Shown here in pieces: positions 55,306 to 64,000 of a stretch of 64,000 bases of DNA (the first letter of the stretch is position 1; each line of letters begins with the position of its first letter). A model generated the notes under the pieces. The model was not told where the DNA came from and ran no database searches. It saw only the letters and a list, made by a program, of their open reading frames with translations. This stretch comes from Plenodomus lindquistii. Lineage: Eukaryota > Ascomycota > Dothideomycetes > Pleosporales > Leptosphaeriaceae. Both the position numbers and the translations under genes were made by a program. Location: positions 930,001 to 994,000 of the forward strand of contig JANUWI010000019.1 of NCBI GenBank assembly GCA_025504975.1, given 5' to 3'.

Positions 55306-55505
55306 TCTACGGACTATGTACTTAATATTTCCATCCTATGCTCAAATCGCCTCGAGTCGATTCGTTCGACGAGCCAATCACAGTTGTTTGTGGTCATGTG
55401 CCGAAGTGAACCCAGAACATCACACCAACGCGTAACTGTCGCGCCTAGCACCTACCACGCGTACTGTGGTAACACAAGCTATCTATCACCTCATACATCC
55501 GAACA

Positions 55506-58103
55506 ATGGATCTTTTCGAACTGCACCAGCCCTATCAGGTGCTGATCTGTCGCAAGTGTCAATACTGCGTTCGTCCTTCAGTCAGTGCGCTCACTACGCA
55601 CCTTCGCGCCCAGCATAAGTTGCACCCAGACGTACGTCCGCGCGATGGTACAGGAGGAGCAGCGTACGTCGCTCGATTGCTTCAGAAAGCATTCCCAGGT
55701 GCTGTGGATCCAACACAGAGCCGGATTCTGTACCCAGCGCCAACATCTTCTCCAATACCTGGATTATTACTACATCGGGGCTTGAAATGCTCTCAGTGTC
55801 CGAAGATAGTGACAGCTTCGCCTTGTGCAGAGAACACCATGTCAAGACATTTTCAGAATCATCGTACAGTACGAACCACAAGAGGCGGCCGTCACGTGCC
55901 TTTACAACATCTGTACGAAAATGGCAGCCCTATCTTTACGCATGTTTATTGCCAACGCTTTTTCGCAACTGGCGCACAGTCATCGTACTTCGAGGTTACT
56001 CCTGATCCAGGCGGAAATGATGTGATCAGTCATCCAATACTACGAGAGAACATACGGAAGGCAGCTCTCTCTAGAGAGGCCGTGCTGCACGAGTTGATCG
56101 ATGCAGAGTTAGCCAGCAGTCGGACGGCGCTAGAAGCTGGTTTAGACAGTTGCCCGGGTGTGAACGTCGCGACAGAAGTTGATCCTTGGCTGGATGCTAC
56201 GCGATGGCGGCAGCTGTTCAAAGGCGTCCCACTCCTGAAAACTGCCCGTCTTGGTCATATGCCTGCCCCCGCCTTAGAGCCCGATCTGTGCGTTCTTGCT
56301 GAGAGCGTTGACCGCTTAGTCGATCAGGCACATGCAGATGTTTGTGATGACAGGGTTGGCTTCTTTGATCAGTTTCGAATCAACAGTTTCGTCAGCGACG
56401 ACACAAGCCGAGCGAGCGAGAAGGCACTCATGGTAAATCTCCGGAAGGAGTCCTATAGAGCCTATAAATACACTTGGAAGCGTCTTCTGTGCTTCGTGTG
56501 CCGAACCAGTCAGGACGAAGACCACGGTGGAATGGCTCGCTTGCCTCACCAATACACTGCTGTACAGCTCACCTGTATTCATGAGGCAGCCAAACATGCA
56601 AGGAAGCTTTGTCAGAGACAGAGCAAGGACACGAGAGCATTGGACAGAGCGACGCTCCTACTCTGTATGTCCTTACTCGACCATCCACTTCGCGGAAGTG
56701 TGTTTGAAAGCCCAGTAGTGGTCTTCCTCGCCGTGCTTGGTATTGACGAGAAGAATGCCGGAGCGTTCCACGATGCTGCTGCCTACTCGCCAGTCTTGTC
56801 TAAATTCGTCAAGCTAGCGCAAATGCTTGTGATACGAAGAGCAGTCGCGGCAGCCGAAGATGGAGACGTAGAGTATCCTGCTGACATGCTAGACGATTTA
56901 AGGAAGCGTTTCCTCGTGCAGGGCTCTCGTTCGCCATTTGATTGGGCTTACAAGCAGCGGCAGATTGCCAGGAGAATCGCTAGCAATACGACAGGGACAG
57001 GTTTCATCATCTGGACAGAAGACTGCCAGAGGATCGCATATCATGAAATTAGCTTGACTATGGGAGATCTGAGGGATTTTGTTGCGACGCAGGTCAAACT
57101 AGCGCAGCGAGATCTCAATGAGCTGCTGATGCTACATCCAGAGGAGCGCAGATGTGAAGCGATTCCTCTTCTCCGGTTATACAAGATGGAGGACAATCAC
57201 GCAAACAACCAAGGAGGGTGGTCCTTTCTCAAGGACCTCAGAAACGCTGAAATTCTGCAATGCGGCAAGAGTGGCGCGGGACAATGGCTCATGGACCGGA
57301 TCATCGAGCATGAATGGCTCGGTGATGAGTTCCTCAGTCTGGCCGAGTCTGGTCAGATCAAGTGGCAGAGAAAACGGGTTGAGCAATATTTTCAAGATGT
57401 CGACTCGTTCCTAGAGAGGCTACTACTTCTTGTGCATATCACCTCAGGACAGCCTGCTCGCGGTACAGAAATTCTCACGCTCCGACACATGAACACGTCA
57501 AACGGTCACCACCGCAGTATTTTCATTGAAAATGGACTGGTGGGCACAGTCACCAGTTATCACAAAGGCTACAATATTACTGGCACATTGAAAATTATCC
57601 ACAGATATTTGCCAAAAGAAGTGAGCGAGCTGCTCGTTTACTATCTCTGGCTTGTTCTACCCTTCTGGCAAAAACTTGACATATTAGTGTACGAACGAAG
57701 GGAGCCGCCATCACCGTATCTCTGGCCAAAAAAAGCTGGAACCTGGGACAGCTCTCGTCTAAGCAAGGTGCTCCATCGAGAAGCGAGCCTCCATCTGAAG
57801 ATACCTAATCTGAACATCCGGATGTATCGTCACATCGCTATCGCTATCTCTCGGCAGCACCTGAAGAGCGGAGGCTTCAAGCGGGACTATGGACCACTAA
57901 AAGGAGGAATTGACGACCAGCAGGCGGCGCACGAATCTCTATTTGCAGGAGCTGCGTATGCTAGAGGTGTGGAGGAAGCTCCTGGACACATCAAGGCGAA
58001 AAGACTTCAGTATCGACTTGTGAGTCGAGAGTGGCACACTTTCCTTGGATTTCAAATTGGGCTTGGTGCTAGGAAGCGAGCGTTATCCGAGATAGCTACG
58101 TGA
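55506..58103 (+). CDS. OrsD zinc-finger / tyrosine-recombinase-like protein (TLH N-terminal half)
   Basis: An intact 865-residue frame. The N terminus has the OrsD/DUF3505-type finger CRKCQYCVRPSVSALTTHLR and a second pair LKCSQCPKIVT with H-rich follow-up. Residues 560-830 show conserved blocks GGWSFLKDLRNAEI, SGQPARGTEILTLRHMN, SYHKGYNITGTLKIIHRYLP and RMYRHIAIAISRQH. Candidate recombinase residues are Arg652, Arg775-His776, Arg783 and Tyr818 (AAYARG). The same blocks are fused to RecQ helicase in the next gene, so this is a helicase-less relative of telomere-linked helicases. The C terminus (WHTFLGFQIGLGARKRAL) ends where helicase linkers usually start. It lacks stops or frameshifts. The role is probably in mobility or chromosome-end biology (inference). 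Confidence 0.75.
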   Translation: MDLFELHQPYQVLICRKCQYCVRPSVSALTTHLRAQHKLHPDVRPRDGTGGAAYVARLLQKAFPGAVDPTQSRILYPAPTSSPIPGLLLHRGLKCSQCPKIVTASPCAENTMSRHFQNHRTVRTTRGGRHVPLQHLYENGSPIFTHVYCQRFFATGAQSSYFEVTPDPGGNDVISHPILRENIRKAALSREAVLHELIDAELASSRTALEAGLDSCPGVNVATEVDPWLDATRWRQLFKGVPLLKTARLGHMPAPALEPDLCVLAESVDRLVDQAHADVCDDRVGFFDQFRINSFVSDDTSRASEKALMVNLRKESYRAYKYTWKRLLCFVCRTSQDEDHGGMARLPHQYTAVQLTCIHEAAKHARKLCQRQSKDTRALDRATLLLCMSLLDHPLRGSVFESPVVVFLAVLGIDEKNAGAFHDAAAYSPVLSKFVKLAQMLVIRRAVAAAEDGDVEYPADMLDDLRKRFLVQGSRSPFDWAYKQRQIARRIASNTTGTGFIIWTEDCQRIAYHEISLTMGDLRDFVATQVKLAQRDLNELLMLHPEERRCEAIPLLRLYKMEDNHANNQGGWSFLKDLRNAEILQCGKSGAGQWLMDRIIEHEWLGDEFLSLAESGQIKWQRKRVEQYFQDVDSFLERLLLLVHITSGQPARGTEILTLRHMNTSNGHHRSIFIENGLVGTVTSYHKGYNITGTLKIIHRYLPKEVSELLVYYLWLVLPFWQKLDILVYERREPPSPYLWPKKAGTWDSSRLSKVLHREASLHLKIPNLNIRMYRHIAIAISRQHLKSGGFKRDYGPLKGGIDDQQAAHESLFAGAAYARGVEEAPGHIKAKRLQYRLVSREWHTFLGFQIGLGARKRALSEIAT

Positions 58104-58366
58104 AAGGAATTAGTTACTTGATACGAACCTTTGTTATGCACAAGATCTTAAACAAAAGTCCACTTCAATAGCACCAGTTCTAAGGATGATTGCTTTTGGG
58201 AAAGCTGGTTAACATCCTAAAATGTTGATCTGTCTATACAATATATATATATAGTAGCTTGAAAGCAAGCTTAAGAAGTTCTTTTGGGCAATAGGAATAG
58301 AGAGGTCTATTAAAGCTGAGTGTTATTAAATGCTCATCTGTTTGAAGCGAGTTGGTGATCATTTTC

Positions 58367-58575
58367 CTAGGCTTTATAGATGACCTACAGATGATGCACA
58401 ATGGCGTTGCGTCGCTAACTGCGTTTCTATGGGAGCCGGAGCCAGAGGAGCAGTGGGAGAACGAGAGCGATAGTGAGAAAAGCGACGACGAGGGTGGAGA
58501 AGAGGATGACGGCGGCGAACAGCCGCGAGCTACGCCCGCCAACCCCGACGGCTACTCTGCACCAGCGCACCCTGG
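58367..58575 (+). pseudogene. Fragment of a second helicase-family copy
   Basis: The plus frame LGFIDDLQMMHNGVASLTAF, LWEPEPEEQWENESDSEK, then an acidic run and RATPANPDGY matches the acidic-linker region of the large helicase gene (59281-59463: FIDDVQMMCYNVDRVTAFIW, then RDTPINPDGY). It corresponds to a later part of the protein than the sequence that follows it, so the junction near 58575-58600 joins two copies. It is only about 70 codons long. Confidence 0.7.
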
Positions 58576-58599
58576 CACGCTCTCAGGCGGCACGACGGA

Positions 58600-61500
58600 A
58601 CGCACCAGGGAGAGTGTCGTGGGACAGAGACCGGATCCTGATTGACAATCAGAGCTTCTCTCTGCCCGAGCTGCGATCCATGGTCAAGGGACTCTACGAG
58701 ACCGTACGCGTGCAGCTGCTACGAGACGTTCTCCTCCTTAGCCTAGACGATCGGGGCGAGGTGCGTAGGGGAAGCACCACGCTCCCCGCATTGGATCTGG
58801 ACCAGCTTGTGGATCAGCCGGCGAACATGACATGTGGCTGGAGCTTCCTCAAGCACCCTGACAACCAGCTGGACGGATGGGACACGTGGCTGTTCAACCG
58901 CCTGGCGGACGAGCCTGCTCTGGGGCAGCGCTTCGTCCGGGGCATAGATTACACCCAGCAGCCACCGAAAACAGTATGGCGAGAGGATGCCGTGGCACAG
59001 TACATGAAAGCCGTGCGCCGGTTCAAGGAGGGCCTTTTTGCCTTGGTGCATCTCTCGGCGGGTGCCCCTGCACGAGGGACAGAGATCACGTCTGTAACAC
59101 GCGAGAATCCCATGAACGGGGCCGGGCACCGTGGTGTCTTTGTAGAAGGGGGATTGGTGTCGTTCGTGACCACGTACCACAAGGGCTACAGCTTCACAAA
59201 GCGTGTGAAGACGATCCACCGCTACGTCCCTCGAGAGGTAAGCGAGCTGGTGGTGTACTTCCTTGGACTCGGCCAGCCGTTCATAGATGACGTGCAGATG
59301 ATGTGCTACAACGTGGATCGTGTGACTGCCTTCATCTGGGAGCCTCCCACCGAAGCCTCGTGGGATGGCAGTGACAGCGAGTCCAGCGACCCAGGAGACG
59401 GCGATGAGGAAGACGAGGACAGGGGGACCAGGCCAAGGGACACGCCCATCAATCCAGATGGATACTGGGGAACAGACCGCAGACGCCGTGTCTTGCGCGA
59501 GCAGACGTTGAGGCATGGAAACATCGCCCTAGGGACACAGACGTGGCGACACGCCTATCCTGCCATCCATCGAGAGTTGATCCGGGAGGGCTCAGCGCGC
59601 CAGTGGCTGGATACGCTCTACTACGGCCAAGAGCCTGAGATGAACGACGCCCGCGCCTTGCAGTCTGGCCACAACCGAGCCACCGAAGAGGCCAACTATG
59701 GCCGCTCGTGCCTCGAGTCGCCCTGGCAGACCACGTTGGAGCGGCAAGCGTTTCGACGCGTGAGCCAAGACTGGCATCGCATCCTCGAATTCGCTTCGGC
59801 CTGGGAGGACGCAGGACTGCGTCCAGGCGCCCGCGCAGAGATGATGGCACAGCGGCAGCAACAGGCGCTTGCCCGCTGGTCCTTGCTCGCCACGGCAGAC
59901 TACAAGGCTGAGTTCTGCAGGCTCGTAGGGCGTCCTGACGCAAGGTATCGCGGCGTGCAAAAGGCAGCTCTCGACGCAGTCCTCCAGCGCAAACTCCGCA
60001 TCGTGGCGGTGATGGCTACGGGCTCGGGCAAGAGCCTACTGTTCATGCTCCCCGCGTCGCTGTCTCCTAGTGGCATTACCGTAGTGATTGCACCCTACAA
60101 GGCGCTACGCGACGACCTGCAGGTCCGGTGCACTGAGCAGGGTATTTCCTGTGCGATCTGGGATGGCCAGAGGCCTCCGTACTGGGCTAGCATTGTGCTC
60201 ATCACGCCTGAGAGCGCCGTCACCAAGTCCTTTGGCCGGTTTCTAGACGAACAGCGCATGTTGCGACAGCTGGATCGCATTGTCATCGACGAGTGCCACG
60301 TGCTGCTCGAGTCGAGCCAGTCCTGGCGGCCTGACCTGCTCCGGTTGATGGAAATGACGGAAAAGGGCACGCAGGTGCTGTATCTCACTGCCACCCTACC
60401 GCCCACGCTGCAGCCTGCGTTCTTCCAGTGCGCTGGCTTGGACGCTGCCACGGTCACCCTCTGTCGAGACCCAAGCACAGCGCGCCGCAATATCGCGTAC
60501 CGCGTGCTCGACTACCCGCGCGGCCCGGTAGACCAGACGCTCGTCCAGCTCGTAGCAGACAAGAGGAAGCAGTACGGACCCGATGCGCAGATCATCGTCT
60601 TCTGCCCCACCGTCAAGGAAACCAAGCGGCTCGCCAAAGTACTAGCCTGTACTGCCTACCACCGGGACATGGACACAGAGGAAGCAAGGAAGCGGATGGT
60701 GCGCAGGTTTACGTCGGGTGCCGAGAAGCTGTGCACAGCGACGACCATGCTAGGGCTAGGTATTGATGCAGAGGGCGTTCGGGTGGTGATCCACGTTACC
60801 ATGTGCTTCCAGCTGATGCAGTTCGTGCAGGAGAGCGGTCGTGCTGGGCGATCGGGTCTGAACAGCGAGTCGATCGTGCTGCGGGCGTACTGGCAGAATC
60901 AAGACGGGACCGTAGGCCGGGCGCTGGGCTACAAGATGGAGCCCCCAGTCAAGGAGTTTCTTGCCACGCAAGCCTGCCGGCGGGTCATCCTTGATGGCTA
61001 CATGGACGGCCGCCAGGACAGACAGCGCTGCGAGGCAGGTGAGTCCGCGTGCGATCTCTGCGAGGCACAGCCCCGTGGCACGAAGCGAGCAGCGGAGAAA
61101 GAGGCACCTGAGGATATAGGCACAGAGCGTGAGGCACAGCGACGCAAGCTGGAGCAGGCCATGGCGAAGGAAGAGCGGAGGGTAGAGCTGTGGGAGCGGC
61201 GCAAGACCGAGGACGTGCGGTACCAGTTGGAGCGACTAGAGACATACCTTGATCGCTGGAGGCATGCATGTGCGATCTGCATGGCCACCAAGGGCGAGAC
61301 CGCGCGGCACGAATGGAAAGCATGTCCCCATGTGAGCGCGGCGCAGGCTGCACAGATGAAGGCGCAGTTTACGTGGCTGCATCGAGTCAAGTTTGAGCCA
61401 TTCGCGCGATGCAACTACTGCTGGGCGCCTCAGGCGCTGTGCAACAAGTGGGAGGAGACCAGCGAGCAGGGCGTGTTCCGGTCGCGGGGCATGAAGGCCA

Positions 61501-61732
61501 ACTGCCAGTATGAGGGGGTGCTCCAGGGCGCGGCCGCTGCGTTGCTGGCCTTCCAGACTCTACGTGTCAGCCGTGGCTAGAGGGGGAGATGCAGAAGGCC
61601 GCGATGGTGCATGGTGGGTACGAGGAGCGGCTTGCCAAGTGGCTAGGGCAGAAATGCAAGATAGAGCAGAGGGACGGGAGCCAGATGTGTCGTTTGCTGT
61701 GTGCGTGGGTCGAGGGGCATATTTACACGTAG
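58600..61732 (+). pseudogene. Telomere-linked RecQ helicase with recombinase-like domain, 5' truncated, one frameshift
   Basis: Family similarity starts at RVSWDRDRILIDNQSFSLPE near 58615; the first in-frame ATG after it is 58680. Recombinase-like blocks (GAPARGTEI, TYHKGYSFTKRVKTIHRYVP, TWRHAYPAIHREL, ANYGRS) come first. A RecQ core follows, with Walker A MATGSGKSLLFMLPA (about 60012), DECH box VIDECHVLL (about 60285), TATLPP, TTMLGLGIDAEGV and QESGRAGRSG. Cys clusters come last (ESACDLCEAQ, HACAICMATKGE, CNYCWAPQALCNKWEE). The frame stops at 61580, but the next frame continues the family C terminus (EMQKAAMVHGGYEERLAKWL to a stop at 61730-61732), so one indel near 61570 cuts off about 50 residues. 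The N-terminal OrsD finger part is missing. Such helicases sit beside telomeres in several fungi. The core motifs are intact, so a truncated product could still be active. Confidence 0.8.
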
Positions 61733-61960
61733 AGCAGATCTGTTTTAGGAGTAGGTGTTAGGGGTTAGTCGGTCCAAGGTAGGACGCAAGTCAGGATAGG
61801 GTTTAGGTTTAGGGTATTTAAAGGAAGTAGGTAACAACACACAGGGTACAGGAGAAGGGCAAGAAAAGGGTGTACAGCAGGCCCTAACCTATATGAGGCA
61901 GGGTGTTCGGCCTAACCTATATAAGGCAGGGTGTTCAGCCTAACATTTGCTGTAAATTGC
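61733..61960. repeat. Degenerate telomere-like repeats and a 28-bp duplication
   Basis: Just after the helicase gene come GTTAGGGGTTAG (61758-61769) and ATAGGGTTTAGGTTTAGGG (about 61796-61814), close to the fungal telomere unit TTAGGG. A 28-bp unit starting CCTAACCTATAT is then duplicated (61883-61910 and 61911-61938) and followed by a partial third CCTAAC. Telomere-like motifs beside this helicase type fit a former chromosome-end position. Confidence 0.65.
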
Positions 61961-64000
61961 TTAGTGTTAGAGCTTAGCACTTTTTACAAGGAAATTCTAA
62001 GGCCTAATACCTAAGTTATTTTCCCTCTAATACCTAGTAATAATATACTTATTTAAGTTTATTACTTATATAAAATTAGTTTTAATTTATATATACTATT
62101 AGTTTCTAGAAGTTTAATAGATATAGCGCTATTATCTATAATTAAAGTTAGAGTTTAGTAGAGTTAGAGTTAGAGTTTAGTAATAATAAAAAACTCTATC
62201 TAGAATAGCTAAACACTAATTATATAAAACATATAGTAGAATAGTAGTAGTATATAAAATATAGAGTAATAAAACTAGCTTTAGATAATTTCTAGAAATA
62301 ACTATAATACTATATTCTATTTTTTTAGTAACTATAGTAATATACTTTATAGATAAGTAGTCTATATAGACAAGTAGTCTACTTCTACTAAAACTCTACT
62401 AAAACTATACTCTATTCTAGTTTAAAGTAGTATAATATAGCGCTATATAGTGTAAAACTAGCCTAAATACTATTTTATAACTACTTCTATTTTACTTTTA
62501 TATATTTATAAGTTATACTTTATTTTATAGTACTATATATAGTATTATACCTATTTATAGTATAGAGGATAACTATGCTTTACTCTAGCACAAAAAGCTT
62601 AATACTAAATTAGTAAAAGATAGGTTATAAAATAACTAAAAAAAAGGTCTTTTCTATCTCTAATAGAACTTTAAATAGCTATTTATTAGTTCTACTCTAC
62701 CTACGTAACCCTTTTAAAAGCTACTTAGGTTTTTACACTATGTATTTCTACTACATTTTCTTTTTTACCTAGAACTTAAGCCCCTTTTAAAATAGTAACT
62801 ACGTTAGAGGCTAATAATGTACTTACTAGCTCTAATTAGTCTTTAATTAGCTACTAGTCTATCTAAAAGCGTGTTAGTGTGCCTAAAGTATAAATAAAAA
62901 CGCTTTAATACTATAAAATCTATTACTAACTAAAAGAAATCTACTTAAAATTGCTGCGTCTAGTTTACTTTAGGTTATACCTAAGGCCTTTAATTAGTCT
63001 CTAGGCTAGGTAGTAAAATTACTTAGGTAGACTTTTACCTATTTCTATTCTTTACTTTTAACTACGCGTTGCTTGCTAGCCTTTAGTTAGCTATTTCTAT
63101 TATAATTAGGAAATAGATAGAGACTGCTATTGCCCTAAAAAGCCTAATAACTAATTTCCGCGCTAAAAGGTAAACGTCTAGCCGCTTATAAAAAAACCTC
63201 CTCCCTCTAGCTTTTTTTTAACTTTTTTTCTTTACTTTTAACCTTTTTTTACTAATAGACTTTTAACTTTAACAGCCTCTAACTCTTCTACTTCTTTAGC
63301 TTCTAAGCTTATATTAACTTTTACTTAACACTTTTTTTCTCTCTAACAGCTACTTAATTAATATAGCTATAGTTACTACTACTTCTAGTAGCCTAGGTAG
63401 TAGTACTAGTAGTAGTAGCCCTCTAAATAGTAGTCCTCTAGATAGTAGTCCTCTCTAGAGTTACTACGCTTTAGGCGGTAATATAACTTTAAAATTATAG
63501 TAGTATAATACTTCTAAAGCAAAGAACTACCTACTAGAATAGTATAAGTTCTTCCTTTTTTAATTGTTTTTTAGTTACTAATTTATAATAGTAAACTACT
63601 ATTATAATTGCCTAGTAACTATATAATTCTTTAGAGAGTTAGCTTATTTTATTTAGTAGCTGTAGGCCTAGAGTATTATACTTAGACTTTACCTTTACTT
63701 TTTTACTATACACTGTAATAATAATAACGCTTACCTAGGTTCTAAATTACTACGCTTTCTAGCTACTACTTTTCTAACTATTAGTTAGTTATTTAGCATA
63801 GGTATTTAACGTAGGTACTATAATACTAATTTAAAAGCTAGTAAGTTTTCCTTTCTAAAAGTCTTTTAAATAGTTTTTTACTAACTTTGTTTAAGCTATT
63901 TAGTAGTTAGCAGGCAGTAATTATAGCTACGTAAATAATAATTACTATACCTACTACTAGGGCAGTACTAGCGCTAGTTATACCTTTAAACTCTATTTAT
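61961..64000. repeat. AT-rich RIP island at the right edge
   Basis: About two kilobases dominated by TA, CTA and TAG triplets, with depletion of CA/TG. No readable frame. Short tandem stretches include GAGTTAGAGTTAGAGTTTAG near 62150 and AGTAGTCCTCTA-type units near 63420-63460. This is heavily mutated former repeat DNA and continues beyond the window. Confidence 0.8.

Noticed and set aside
58743..59516. Minus-strand 257-codon frame inside the helicase gene
   Set aside because: It lies wholly opposite conserved recombinase-like blocks and has no protein family pattern of its own.
61733..61960. True telomere
   Set aside because: The units are few and degenerate, and two kilobases of AT-rich DNA follow to the window end.

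Overview
The window reads as chromosomal DNA of a filamentous ascomycete (Pezizomycotina, most likely a Dothideomycete of Pleosporales type; this is inference from gene content). Genes are separated by short spacers, introns are 45-61 nt with GT..AG ends and CTAAC/CTGAC-like branch sites, and GC-balanced gene blocks alternate sharply with AT-saturated blocks in which coding CAG/CAA/CGA have become TAG/TAA/TGA. That is the signature of repeat-induced point mutation (RIP). The mix of relic transposons, telomere-linked-helicase genes, secreted proteins and broken housekeeping-like genes suggests an accessory or subtelomeric region.

Layout. 0-7 kb: minus-strand RIP relics, a 5'-truncated PQ-loop membrane protein gene, an apparently complete cytochrome P450 with a terminal intron, and a possible MADS/SRF-like relic. 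7.15-16.8 kb: one giant minus-strand gene of the DUF6606/DUF3638/DUF3645 family, collinear over about 9.7 kb but killed by a patchy RIP pattern and two frameshifts. 19-31 kb: a three-exon P-loop NTPase, a kinase-like gene whose 3' end runs into the tail of a DUF4470-type gene, an orphan dynamin GED fragment, an intact P-loop/HAD/uracil phosphoribosyltransferase fusion, a small conserved gene and an RNase III-like gene. 31-35.6 kb: a RecQ relic, a Fot1/pogo relic beside it, a divergent P450-like gene and a CENPB-type HTH relic.

35.6-40.9 kb is an AT-rich RIP island ending in a strikingly regular 185/186-bp satellite organised as two 1,196-bp higher-order units. From 40.99 to 47.67 kb lie two large convergent genes that look like the coding part of a mobile element: an AT-hook protein gene with two RIP-type stops and a 652-residue partner, both carrying a similar PIP-box-like motif near the C terminus. 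50-55.3 kb carries secretome-type genes: a CE3/SGNH esterase, a secreted protein with a deaminase-like HAE/Cys pattern, an F-box protein and a secreted PKPE-repeat protein. 55.5-61.7 kb holds a mosaic of OrsD-zinc-finger / tyrosine-recombinase-like / RecQ helicase genes of the telomere-linked-helicase type, followed by degenerate telomere-like repeats and another AT-rich block up to the window end.

I see no rRNA, CRISPR array or bacterial-type operon. No convincing tRNA was found, but I could not scan for tRNAs exhaustively.
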